Assembly (NCBI GenBank): GCA_013399115.1
Contig: VXAA01004295.1
Span: 504,994-568,993, forward strand
Direction: 5' to 3'
DNA length: 64,000 nt
From: Anseranas semipalmata
Taxonomy: Eukaryota > Chordata > Aves > Anseriformes > Anseranatidae
Shown here: piece by piece, positions 24,801-36,515 of the stretch
Layout: each line of letters opens with the position of its first letter
Position numbering within the stretch: the stretch's first letter is position 1
Position numbers and translations under genes: made by a program
Notes under the pieces: model-generated
The model's database searches: none
Seen by the model: only the letters and a program-made list of their open reading frames with translations
What the model was told of the DNA's origin: nothing

Positions 24801-26564
24801 GGGGACAATCACGTTGTCAATAGTACAGTGACACCAGCTGATTCTTCTGGAGGAAAAGTTATAATTCCTTCTGATGTGAAATCTGAGAGTTGCATGAACT
24901 TGCTGTGAGGCAGCCATATCCATGCTATTGGATCCCCTCTGTCTTGCTTTTAACTGGGGACAAACTCCCAATGATTCAGGAAGAAAATTAAACTGTCCCT
25001 CAAAACGAGTCCAAAGTCATAGCGAAGCAGAACCCAGCTCCGTGGATTTGCAGTCTTTTAACTTCCCCCCATCTCTCTGTTAATATAACATCCATCTTCA
25101 TTAGTGTGAGATACCTATGGTTGAAAGCTGTCAGAATTATCTAGCAGCACAATTTCATTTGAGAAATTACTAATATCAGCTCTTTTATACTGTTGTCCCA
25201 AGTCTAGATCCTTGTTAATGAAATGACAAACACTTGTTGGCAGTGTCAGCACTTTAGTTTATTACTTGTTTGCATTTTTTCCTGAAAATTGAGAACCTAT
25301 ATGCACTAAATTCTCCTCATAGATATGTATTTTAAGAAAATGATCTAGAAGAATATTTTGTAGGAAACAGCCTCATCTAAATCTTTTTCTTTGTCCCATC
25401 AGCTGGGACACTACTGCAATACATATAACTCCATACACTGCATGTCATTGAACATAATACTTCGTTCAGTGTTCTTTTGCATAGAAACAAACATTACATT
25501 AAAGAAGTGTGTCCTATTTTGTTCATTAAAGTTCTGGAAGTTTAAATACATTGAGGAAAAATTTTTCTAAGGTATACACTGGAAAATATACTTTAAAATA
25601 GGCAGTGCTATGGCTGGATGCAGACATCTTTGTTATGTTCTGTTCTCTTAAGAAAATGAATAAATTCTAAACATGATTTCAAAATCTAGGATTTATGTCT
25701 GTTTGTCAAGTCAGCACAAGAAAGAATTCCCATGTAGATGGCACAGCAAATGAGATTGTGTTGGAGTGAAGTGGCAATATCTTCCTGTACTGGATTTAGA
25801 AACAACAGCTGTGATTAAAAATGTAAGGCAAGAGTTTGCTCAGGTCCTCAGATAATATTCTAGTGTAGGAATAGGAGTTACACTGATGTAAGGCCTCTTA
25901 TAAGACCTAGGAAAAAACTAAAATTAGTAAAACTAATGGATTATGTGTTGGGTTCCTTTTTCACTAATGGAGGCTCATCAGATGTTTTATGTGTGTTATA
26001 GTCTTTGTGATCTTGTCTCTGGTCATACGAATGTTACTCCATAGTAGGAAGCAAACATTAATTAGTGTGTAATGTAGAATAGGAAAAGCAGAGGCTTGGA
26101 TAGTTAAGAATTTTTTATTTTATCTAGAGCTGTTGATGCTATAATAAAAGTGTCCATAAGTAATTACTTTAGTGTCCTTAAAAGTCTGAGCTAAGTAAGG
26201 CGTTTGAGGCAACTCACAGATGCTTTGAACAAAAAGACAGTCAAGACCAAATTCAGGAGAGACTTATCACTGTCCAATTGCAGGTGGATAAGTCACAGAC
26301 CTCAGTGATTTTAAGGTCCCCGGAGATAACAGGTTGCCTAGCATATTAAAACAATCTTTTGGATGATTTGTCCCAGATTTTCAGGAAGAACCTGTGATTT
26401 TTCTTGTCTTCCTCTCTTCAAGCATGATTTAACAAATAACCCATTAGTCACACTATCAGTGCTTTTGCAGGAAAGAAGAGGGCCCCAGGTACTACTCTTG
26501 TATGTATTAACATGAGAGACAAATCCTGGTTTCCTGTCTTCATGACAGGTCACAAACAAAATAC
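21839..26564. other. Single-copy DNA, no gene
   Basis: AT-rich, with T runs at 22451-22460 and 22869-22880. Around 25868-25900 is a short 'ggagttacactgatgtaag' motif that recalls an ancient amniote repeat but is too short to call. Minus-strand open frames of 60-75 codons show no domains. Confidence 0.5.
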
Positions 26565-27035
26565 AACCTGAGGTTCAGAGGAGGACCATGAAGCTGGCAG
26601 GGAGCTGGAGCACTTGTTCTGTGAGGAGAAGATAGGAGAATTGACTTTGTTCAGCGTGGAGAAGAGATGGCTTCAGGGGGACCTCACAGCAGTTGCAGTC
26701 CACCCAATGGAGATGTTAACCAGAAGACAGACCCAGGCACTTCACAGTGGTGCGTGGTGAGAGGACAGGAACTAATTGATATAAGTTGCAACATGAGAGG
26801 TTCAGACTGGGTATAAGGAAAGACTGCTCCCGTTAGGACAATCAGGCAGTGGAGCAGGTTGCCTGGAGAGGTTTTGCAATCTCCATCCTTGGAAGTCTCC
26901 AAGATCTGACTGGATAAAGCCCTGGACAATGTGGCATGACTTTGGGCCTGGCATTGCTTTGTGCAGGAGGTTGAAATAGAGATTTTCTGAGGTCCCTTCC
27001 AGCCTGTGTTACTCTGTGTTTTATGAAATTCTTTC
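26565..27035 (+). mobile_element. CR1 LINE 3' fragment, plus strand
   Basis: A 5'-truncated CR1 covering the end of ORF2 and the 3' tail. Recognisable blocks run in order: 'aggaccatgaagctggcagg' and 'gagctggagcacttgt', 'agcgtggagaagagatggct', 'gtggagcaggttgcctggag', then 'ggtcccttccagcctgtgtt' and degenerate octamers to about 27030. There are many indels and stops, with no usable frame. The 134-codon minus-strand frame 26684-27088 lies antisense to this element and is not a gene. Confidence 0.85.
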
Positions 27036-28533
27036 TCCCAGACGTAGGGGTTTACCTTCAGTCCTAGAGCGGAGGTAGAGATACACATAGTCCTTATCTG
27101 GGCCTAAGCACCTTCTTCATCCCTTCCAGGACTAAAAATTGTGTCAGCTGCTTATTTTAAAACACAAACAGATAATGTTGTTGGTGCCATTTTATGTCAC
27201 CTGTTGTTGTTAGGGCCTTTGCCTAAGTGGGAGACCTTATTTGAGGCCACTGGTCTCCTCAGGCTGAGGAGGTTCAAATTTACATCTCCATCATTCCAGG
27301 AGACAACCCTTAACCTACAGACATAATCTGGGTATACCACATACCTTCTCTCTTGAAGCAGTGCAACTGCACAGCCAAGAATGCAAAATCCAGAGGTTAG
27401 AGAGACAAGAAGCAAGAACAAGTGAGATTAGGGGACAGGAATCGTCTGTTTGGGTTGAGTCCTTGGTTCCAGTCTCCTCTTATGCTACATCTGACTTTTA
27501 CCCGGTAGCCAATTATTCCCACATACATAAACACTCATGGAAGAAAAATCCATGTCTTCCAATCCAAGTACCTTCCTATGAGGCAGTATCAGTCTTTTCC
27601 CACTCAAACTTCAATTTTTGTATTAAAATGATTATGGCTTTTGCTGTGGCTAAATTTTCTCCTGTTACTGCATATTAAGCTCACTACAGACACTTCCTAG
27701 ATCACACCTTTAACAGGAGCAAGAATTATGCTCTATTATGGAAGTATTAACTGTCTGTTAAGGACAGTTCCTGTCTTGCAACTTTCATTCAAATCAAGTA
27801 TTTTATATCCTAAATTATTTATAGTGATTGATAGTGACTAGTGATCAGGCCACATTCTCATAAGTATTGCTGGTTTTGGTCGTGAAGGACACTCTCCTAG
27901 AAAATATGCAGTATTCTTGTTGTCTTCAGAGAATGTAATCTCAACTCTCAGTGAAGTCGCTGAAGGGCAGCCAGCTGTTTTTCTGTGTTTTCACTTGTCA
28001 AACATTGCTCATGGCTTCAGCCTCTGAGAAATCCATGGGGCTGTTTGTTTTGCTTGGGGGACAGAATGTCTCCATTTACTGAGAAGTACTAGATGGAAAT
28101 AGTTTCATTAGAGGGTGTTAAATTTTGTAGTTCCTTCATCACATGTGTCAGATTAGTCGGAAGAATGTGTTTTAAATGGTTGAGTTTAATTAGAAGAATG
28201 GAGAAGTCTGCCAATAACAATAATCCATTTTTGGTGACCAAGTGTTTAAGTCATTTAGAAGTTATTCCATTTATTCTTAATTATATTCTCATTTATTGAA
28301 GTTTAATCTATTTGGAGAAATACCAGTCCTAATGGTATGCTTCATGGAGCATGAATTATGTGGCAGAATATTTTAAATATATATTTTTTATTTTCTAGTC
28401 TCTGCCTTTTGCTAGTACCTTCTGTGATGCTTTTAGCATCATTTGATACATCTGGTCACAAAGTGTCATATTGCTCTTAGATTTACCATTTATTAATATT
28501 TGAATCTGTTACAAAAGCTCCTTTTTACAGACT
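27036..28533. other. Single-copy DNA, no gene
   Basis: Open frames 27141-27326, 27197-27421 (minus), 27361-27678 and 28093-28299 lack domains and splice context. No repeat recognised. Confidence 0.55.
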
Positions 28534-28760
28534 TTGTATCATTGCCAGGCTGAGACCTTGATCAGCAGTAAAGATACAGAGTTGCTGATTAATGCTTTTG
28601 TCATCTCAAGGGCTGATTACTGTAATTCACTCTTTTTGGGACTTTCAGCCCATGCTGTTAAGAAATTGCAACAGACACATTATACTGCCATGAGGATTCT
28701 CTTACAAATGAGATTATTTGAATGTATTACACTCATTATTAAATTTCAAAAGCATCTGAA
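28534..28760 (+). mobile_element. L2-like LINE reverse-transcriptase fossil
   Basis: The plus-strand frame opens at a TTG (28534), not a true start, and runs 83 codons. Residues 21-37 (28594-28644) read AFVISRADYCNSLFLGL. Residues about 42-58 (VKKLQQTHYTAMRILLQ) follow. This matches the conserved C-terminal RT block of L2-clade LINEs (AFVxSRLDYCNSLxxGLP...KLQxVQNAAxRLL), and is unlike CR1, which has VRPHLEYCVQFWAP at the equivalent place. No catalytic RT motif is included. The frame has survived without a stop over the homologous part, which is unusual for so old a repeat but may be luck. Confidence 0.75.
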
Positions 28761-30361
28761 TTTAAGTAGAAAAAATTCATATTAATTATAAAATGTATGT
28801 GGGGGATCTTAGAGTATTACTAGTATGAGACTATCATATGAGTAATCATTTTGCTGTTCTGATCTTTCCTGTAGATCATCCATTTTACTGAGCTGTCCTG
28901 TTGAAGTCTATTAAGATTTGTACATCATCAAAAGAGTAAATTATCCATTGATATTCTCTAAACTGAATCTGCGTTGTTTTTCAGTCAACATGGAAATGCT
29001 TTGTATTACTTGAACATCTGAATTGCAAGTTTTCCTATTCCTGTTTTTAATTTGTGAGTGTATAATTACAGGCTTGATGTGTCTTCCTGAAAGATAATTA
29101 ATAATAGATATTGAAATTCACCAAATGACAGTCCAGATTGGATGATAGTTTTGAGTATTAAAAATTAATAGAAGACATAAAAAGTGCTATTTTTAATTTT
29201 TTTCTCCAGCTATTTTAAATTTTGACAGAAAAAGGAGAAATAATTCTTTCTTTTTCTTCTTTTGAGTAAATCAGAAGAATAAAAAAATTGTTACATAGGT
29301 GAGAAAATCCTGTTTTTAACTATCCTGAGCAGAATAAGCAGAGTGGTTTTAGCAATATGGGTAATAGTGCTAACCTGTTTATGTATGCCAATCAGCACTC
29401 TCTAATTAGCAACCTTGTGTTAGTGGAGTCTTTTTCCCTTTAAGAGGAAGCTTGAGCCTCTAAAAAGTCCTTTTAAAAGGTCAGTTTCAAAGTAAAAGTG
29501 GCTTATGCTTTCTATTATACTGACTAGATGAAAGCTTTCTATTCTAATGTGTTCTTGTGTACTTTTTTTTTTTGGTCAGTTGGAAAAATAAAGGTCTAGA
29601 GCAATGCACAGACTTTGGAAAAGCTCAAAGAATCCACTCCAGTGGATGCACTGGATCAAACATAATTCTGAGATTTTAGATTTTATCTTGGGCTGTATAG
29701 CATCTCAGATCAGTCTACTGTGTCTAAACAAAACATCTTCTACTGTATTCTCTTGGCATGTGAAACATATTATGCCATAATCTCAAAAAAAGAGAATATA
29801 CAGGCGGATGGGCTCCAAAACCTGGTTTATGCTGAATAACTAGTATCTGGCCTTTTTTCCCCTGCCCCAAATAGCATGAGGTGAAGAATCAACAGAAAAT
29901 GGTGGCGATTTATCAAGTCTGTTGTCTGTTGAAGAGAAATGCTTAATTTGCACTGAAATGAAGAAGGAGGTGAAGTGTGGGAGCCAGGTATACCTCGGAG
30001 AGTGAGGCTCAGAGAAAAAGCACAGGCTCAGAGCCACACTCAGAGGAGGGGGGGTTGCTGCTTAGATTTCTCCTCCAAATTTAAGCTCTGAGACAAGTTA
30101 AAGGATTTTCCAAATGGGTTGCTACTGGGACTCTAGAATATTTTCTTTTTGTAACCTGGTCTCCAGCCTTGTAGTCCAGAGGTTGTCTAGTTAAAATAAA
30201 CATATCATTCTGTAAAGCATTATATGGGTCTCAGTAAGATGGGATATCGTATCTCTCAAGGGGTAACTAATATAAGTAAAGCAGAATACATAGGCATTTT
30301 GATCTGCTTCGATGCATATAAGCACCTTGTGTGCTGTGAGGACCTCAGAGCCTTGCTGTGT

Positions 30362-30380
30362 CCCCTTGCCGAGCAAGGGG
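30362..30380. repeat. 8-bp perfect hairpin, 3-nt loop
   Basis: ccccttgc and gcaagggg are exact reverse complements around cga. It is a stable short stem-loop, with no T tract to suggest a Pol III terminator and no known family. Confidence 0.7.
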
Positions 30381-32204
30381 TGTGGGGCTTGGTCAACTGA
30401 GCCAGGCTGCTGGTGGCAGCAGGAGCAGAGCAACAAACCCTGAACCACCACAGTGCTGAGGACAAACTAACTTATTTTGTAATAGATACTCTTCCACATA
30501 CAAAAGAAAGATTTTATTCTCTTGTGTCTGTCATTTAAAATTTACTGAAGACAATAAAAAGACTCACTGGGGGATGCTTTGACTGGGTGGTTGGTGCTTT
30601 CATGCTTGTCTATGTTGTTATTTTGGGGCTGTAAGTTCTTTAAGGCAGAGATTATATTGATTTGCATTTAGTTGAGTGCTGTGTGATTTTAATTATGATA
30701 TTTGCAAGGAGTCATCTGTTCACTAGTGAAATCTATTTTTTGCCAAATTTAGTGTGGAGCCTGGCTATATAAGAGTTGTGGGATTTGATCTGAGGACATC
30801 ATGTTTTGGTGAATGTCTAGGTTTATTATCATAGGTTTATAATACAAATTAGTGATCTCAGATCCACTTTGGTCATTAGCTATTTTAGGATGTTAATATC
30901 TTTTGATGTTTTATTTTATTGTTTTCTAATTTAACAGCATTCACAAAACTATCAGAGTTGAAACAAACAAGTTTCCATGTCCCAAACTCTTGAAAAAACT
31001 GTTTCTCATTTTAACAACTGTTTAGAGCAGGATTAAAAATGGAAAGAGTTTCTTCATCATAAAGTTTTTTTGCTTTATGTTATAAGCTTGGAAAACGCAA
31101 TCCTCAAGTCCTCAGTAAGCCTCTTATATTTAAAAACATTTATGTTGCTGAAATCATTTAATACTCTATCAAAATTCTGCAAAAAGCTTATCTTATACAA
31201 AATATCTGACATCACTGTTTAAAAATATGTTTTAATGTTCATCATTTATTCTATAAATGTAATTAAGAAAAGGTAACTTTGTAGCTTAAGTACTGTGGTA
31301 ATGCTATGCGACAAAGTTTTCTTTTTCCTTAGGAAAACATTAGATACTAAGAGTGTGATCCATTCAATGTCATAATAAATTGCTGTATAGATATATGTCA
31401 ATCTTTCTTACTGCCATTAGGTCTTGTTCTGATTCAGTCATTTCAGTTGCTTTTACACTTTGTAGAATAGGAGTGAAAAAAGTTGGTTGTATTGGCGTTA
31501 TGGGTCATTTCTTTTGCTTGGAATGGAAATTTGGCAGGACAGTTATTGCAGAACTAGTTGAAAATTGTCTTCTTAAACAGACAATTTGTAGGTCTTCTCC
31601 AACTCTTCTTTGAGATCATACTTCTTTCTACTGGCTGATTTGCTAAGCTACTTAATCTCTGCTTCAGTTCATTAGACAGCAGTGTGTGTTTTCAGTGACA
31701 AAAGCTGTAGGCTTGATTCCTGCTGACAGTTGCATTGTATCTGTACATGTCACTGTATTTAGCTGAACGATGCAGCTGAAGTAAGAGCAGAGGATTGTGG
31801 CCATTAACTTTTCTTTAGTGTTGTCCAACTTTCTATTGTTTAGTCTTGGCAGAACTTCTGCTATATTGCAGTTTGTAGCACTGAATTAAGGAGGTAAAAC
31901 TTTGCTCTGATATGCTGAGTCTCACCTGCTGAATAGTGGAAAAAATAGGTAAAGGATTGTAATGACAAAAGAGGTATGCTTACAGCTGCATAACTGAAAT
32001 AAAATTCCTCTTCAGCTTACACAGTATCAGTGGTGTACTGATAAAGGTGATGTTTCCTGTCTGGGAATAGAGTGAGTGTAGTAGATAATGTGCAGCTGCC
32101 CTTTTTATGGAGATGACAGTTTGGGAGGCTCACTAAGCTGAGGGAGCAAGTGTGGCCTGTCTGTATCTCACTAAGAGGTTGTTCTATCTTCTGAATGTAG
32201 AATA

Positions 32205-32229
32205 TTTTTTTTTTTTTTTTTTTTTTTTT
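32205..32229 (+). repeat. Poly(T) run of 25
   Basis: A pure homopolymer, poly(A) on the minus strand. The DNA to its right, which would be upstream on the minus strand, shows no recognisable retroposed sequence. Confidence 0.95.
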
Positions 32230-33969
32230 GTGTAGACACTGGTACCTTTGCAGAGCCGATAGGAGTCTGATGTGTTTCACTCAGTGTTGAGATTAATTTA
32301 GAATATGTTCAGAAATTCAGAAAGGTATGGCATGCAGCAGCATGTTTCTTAAACAGCATCTACAGTGTATGTTATATGAGACTATTTGACAACTTTCAAC
32401 TGTTAGTTCTATTACACAAGACCACGTTCTATTCTAAAATAATACTTTTTAATACTTAAGAAAAAGTTAGTCATCTCTTTGGGACTGTCTGATGCAGAAG
32501 AACTGACTCTCCCCTTGTACAGTGTAGTTGGAATAGGATTCTTCAGCAAAGGGATAACGTGTTTTCTGGTTCACTTGACGCTGTTGAATTTCATGGTATG
32601 CAGGGTAGTCTAGCTGTTTGTAAAAGGGTACAAAGGGACAGGAGCAGTTCCTGCTTTTGAGACTGAACGGCTTTATTTATTTATTTAGTCTTGGGTTTGG
32701 GCTACCAGGACTGGTCTTATACTATTCTAGTTTTTACAATATTATATTTTAGTTATAGATATAAAAGCACCTTATTTTATAGTAAAGTTTAAAGTTACCA
32801 TGTTTCTCTAATGCTCTCCAAATATTCCTATACCAAGTAAATACAGCTTAGAAGTATCTTCCAGGTTACTTCTACGTGACAAAATTGTCCCTTCATTTCT
32901 ACAGAATTATGAAATATAAGCTACTAAAACATTTAAAAACCTTGTAGTGTTTTCTAATATTTCAAACAATCATTTGGATTTCAGTGTCCTCAAAGTAATA
33001 TTGTTTTGCATTCATCATTTTTGCCATTTTTTTACATACTAGGGTCTATAGCTGAACCGTGGCAGCCTGAGGGCTATGAATGTAATCAGGCACTATAGAG
33101 GAAGTAATGTAGTTAGGAGGCTTGGAATTTTTAATGGAGTTTTATTCTTTTTCATAGTTAAAAAAAAAAGCCATTGATATATATGAGTAGGGCTGTGATT
33201 ATGAGCTATTACGTAAAAATTAATATAAAATGCTCCTACTATTAAATGTCTCAGTGCTACAGGTTAAGCCTTGGGTAATATGGCTCTTTCCTAGGAGCAG
33301 CACTTCAGAAATTTCTGACATTCCTCTTCTAAGATGAGACTGGTACTGTCAGACCTGTCTTCATTCAACCATGTTTGAAGTTTATTATAAAAGTTGTTGA
33401 AGCGGGTATCCCTGGGGATGTTTTTGGAGAAAAAGGATGTTAATTTTTTGGAGTTTAGATTGGACAAAAGTTCAGAACATCTTGTTCAGTTTTCTTTCTT
33501 GATAAGACATTTAGGAAATGCAGAACACCTTCTTGAATATTCACATGTCAGTTTGTTATCTTGAATAAATCAGCTCTGGAAAACATGGGAATTAATTCTT
33601 CTATCAATTGTCATGGATTCACTAGCACTGTCTTTTGCAAAATAAATACTACTAAAAAGTGTCTGACATATCAAGAGTTCTGACTGATCAGGAAGCGGGG
33701 AAGTAACCCGTTGATTAGTTATGTGATGGCTATCAAACCTGTGCCATGGAAGAGATTTAAGGTCAAAGAGATGCCAAGCTTCAGAGTTAGTTGGGCCCAT
33801 TATTAGCAAGTATACAGTAATTTATGATTCTATGAATATCATAAAAATGAATGAAGACAATCAAGAGAAAGAGGTTTTGAGCAGATCAGTGTAACATTCT
33901 GTTCTTGGAATGGAAGACAAATACTAGACAAAGAAGATATATGTCTTAACACTAATTTCATATGACTTT

Positions 33970-34055
33970 GAATCAAACCCACTGGGGGCTGCTAAGTTGT
34001 TGCTGTAGAAATCACCGAAGCTTTTCATTCACTTCACTGGGATCAGCTGCATCCG
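33970..34055. repeat. Possible ancient amniote repeat fragment
   Basis: 'cccactgggggct' and 'cattcacttcactgggatca' echo the 'attgacttcaatggga' motif family seen near 21.8 kb. Weak, by eye only. Confidence 0.28.
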
Positions 34056-35089
34056 TAGATTTTACTTTGTTCTGAAATATTTTGGGGATTTCAAATATAA
34101 CTGTCTAATTCTTAAAATATAACTCATTAAGTAGCTGCTGCTTCATTAAAGTCTAGAGATCTAATGATTAGAAAAGCTCAGCTCTCAAAAATAAAAGCTG
34201 TTCAAATTACTTGGTGGGAGAATCCCATTAAAATTGCTGTCTTCTAAATACTATAGTTTGACTCTATGAATCAGATAACTATAATCCAATGGATAAGATA
34301 TGATTTCAAAGCATATGCTGAATTTTCTCACAGTATAAGAAAATTTCAGGATTGCTTTATTTATTTATGACTACATTTTCTAAGGAACTCATGTACCACT
34401 GCAAGTCTGAACTTTATGTCTGGAGTCTAACTTTGCTTGTATCCCATGAAATCCTTCATTTTCTTCTTTTTTTTGCCCCTTCTTTGGGGGCATCACCCCC
34501 CTTATGGGGCTTATATGGAGGAACGTCTGACTTGTTAGTAGAGTTGTCATCTGAACAGGGGATATAACAACAGCTACGTTTTTTAAAGGTACAGTTTCTC
34601 ATGCCCAGTGGTCGGCTTATATTCAGTTTCCAAAAAAAGATTTTTATTCCCTTTTATGGAATAGTAATCATGTTCCAAATACAGTTCTGACATCTTTAGT
34701 GATTTACAGTTCATTAATGCTTCTTTCAGCACACTCAAATCTTTGGACAAATATATCTTATATTAAGACAATGCTTCTGAATCTGTGTGTGAGAGACAGA
34801 AAGACAGATAAATAATCCATTTCTGTACCCTAGGTAATCATCTGCCACAGCACATCTCAGTGAATATTCAAGAAATTGTAACAAGTTCTTGTTAAGTTGC
34901 CGTTATTTATTTCACAGCAGTCAATAGTAGATGATAGACATTTTAGACAACAAGGTCCTTGCTTTGGTAAAATAAGCTAAAATTATACCTTGAGGTAGTT
35001 GCAGAGTGTCATGACAATGAGGGAAAGAGATGATGAATGAAATGACAAGTTGATTTTTGTCATGAAGTAGTCTCTTATGGAATGGAGCG
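34056..35089. other. Single-copy DNA, no gene
   Basis: AT-rich, with a nested hairpin at 34475-34510 (gcccc...ggggc enclosing ggggg...ccccc). The frame 34352-34567 covers that hairpin and has no domain. Confidence 0.55.
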
Positions 35090-35420
35090 CTTAAGATGTT
35101 ATCTGGCTAAAGCACTTGGACTGGGAATCAGGATTCAAGCCCAAATCCCCCAGATCAATTAATTTACTGCACAGTCCTTAATGTAAGAAAACAGGACATG
35201 AGGGGGCTGACTGGATCGTCAGCCAAGCTCCATAGTATAGCATCCTTCCTGTAAATTGATTCTTCTCGAGGGGAATGCATAATTTCCTTGTTCTTTGACT
35301 CCCCAGCTGTAAAACAGGATTAACATTTTCCATCCTTATGGGGGAAGGGATGTGGGAGGATACCTTTGTTAATTAAAGCATGATGCTTGACAGAGGAATG
35401 ATGAAAGTCAGACCGATAAA
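35090..35420 (+). mobile_element. MIR/CORE-like tRNA-derived SINE fossil, plus strand
   Basis: The head resembles a tRNA promoter: an A-box-like 'tggctaaagca' (35104-35114) and a B-box-like attcaagcc (35133-35141), 8 of 9 matches to GWTCRANNC. The body keeps the MIR/CORE-SINE tail wording, 'ccccagctgtaaaacaggat' (35302-35321), then 'ggaggatacc...gttaattaaagcatgatgctt' (35354-35391). These correspond to 'cagtttcctcatctgtaaaatggg...gtgaggattaa...'. It is heavily diverged, as expected for an ancient amniote SINE in a bird. Confidence 0.6.
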
Positions 35421-35574
35421 CAAATTGGTGACACCTGTTAATGTAAAATAAGTTTAAACAATTCAAATGCATATAATAACATGCTTGACTGTCACAGTGC
35501 TACTGGGCCTTTTACTGAACTACTGGGTTGGGCTGGTAATTTTACATTCATCCATGAGCCTTGATGTGTATTGA

Positions 35575-35855
35575 GAATATGAGAACAGCTCTACTGGGTC
35601 AATCCAGCTTCCTCAGTGGGTGGAGAACTGCGGAAAAGCAGAGAACAGGACAGGCTTTCAGAGGTCCTTCCTGCTAGTATACCCTTGCAGCAGTCTGCAT
35701 TTAGGGACTTGCTGTATCAAAGATTGCATCTTTGTGTTTAATAGGATGTGATAGTTTTCTTTCATGAGTTCATCTAAATGAACCCATATAAACTTTAGAT
35801 ATCTATATATCCTGTGCCAGTGATGTCCGTAACTACATGCTCTGTCCAAAGGTTG
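35575..35855 (-). mobile_element. Ancient amniote CR1-like LINE 3' fragment, minus strand
   Basis: The plus strand reads 'agctctactgggtcaatcca', then 'tttagggacttgctgtatca', 'aaagattgcatctttgtgtt' and 'aacccatataaacttt'. These are recognisable, decayed versions of a repeat abundant in turtles and crocodilians ('tactgggtcagacc...', 'tttagggacttcctgagcca...', 'gaacccatgtaaactttt'), which is a LINE tail in antisense. The minus-strand frame 35658-35849 lies within it and is not a gene. Family name uncertain. Confidence 0.55.
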
Positions 35856-36415
35856 CTATTTGTATGTTTTTAACATTGTCTTATTTCATCTGATACTTCT
35901 TAGTATTTGTTATTAGTTATGTAAAATCAATGGATGATAATTCCCTATTCAGTTCCCTATATCCTTGCAAGCCCATCGTTCTTATATTTTACCATTGTTT
36001 TTCATATAATCATACATTTAATTCTCATCTTCAGTTTCACTGGAGAGAATGGAGCATTCAGGAACTATAGAGGACTGCCCTGTTAAATGCATACCTTTTG
36101 AATACAACAGGGGAAAATGCAGTTTTATCGTTTCATGAGCTGAAAGGAGATAGTTCAAAGAGTGTAGGCAAACAGTGATGAAAATGTCTTGACAACGCAT
36201 GAAATCTCTGATGTGGATTGCTTCATAAAATAAAATGATTTTTCAGGGATGCAAAGGTGGCTGTTAAAATCTCCAGTTATAAACTCTCAGGAGAAAAGAA
36301 TCATCCTTTGGTTTTAGCATTGCTCACTGGCTGAAAAAGTGATGGATGATTTTTGATAAACGTCTTGTAGTGCAAAGGAACATAACAGAGGCTATCTTGA
36401 TGCTGGTAAACTGTT
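35856..36415. other. Single-copy DNA, no gene
   Basis: AT-rich flank before the (TTTTC) array. The 60-codon minus frame 36018-36200 has no domain. Confidence 0.55.
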
Positions 36416-36515
36416 CTTTTTTTTCTTTTCTTTTCTTTTCTTTTCTTTTCTTTTCTTTTCTTTTCTTTTCTTTTCTTTTCTTTTCTTTTCTTTTCTTTTC
36501 TTTTCTTTTCTTTTC
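36416..36515 (+). repeat. (TTTTC)19 pentanucleotide microsatellite
   Basis: 36421-36515 is 19 uninterrupted TTTTC units, preceded by a short T-rich lead-in. Perfect purity suggests a young or length-unstable locus. Confidence 0.97.

Larger units (their letters stand above)
28761..33969. other. AT-rich single-copy DNA, no gene
   Basis: No supported gene. T runs lie at 29562-29572 and 32205-32229. A small hairpin (30362-30380) sits in a GC-richer patch (30340-30450). 31380-31613 is open for 77 codons without a domain. 31625-31675 has faint MIR-like wording, too short to call. Confidence 0.5.

Noticed and set aside
25868..25900. Ancient-repeat-like 'ggagttacactgatgtaag'
   Set aside because: Single short phrase without flanking similarity.
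26684..27088. 134-codon minus-strand frame
   Set aside because: Lies antisense to the CR1 3' fragment at 26565-27035.
31625..31675. MIR-like phrase 'gctacttaatctctgcttca'
   Set aside because: Too short and isolated to separate from chance.
33375..33450. CR1-like 'gtatccctggggatgttttt'
   Set aside because: One short phrase only; neighbouring CR1 blocks are missing.
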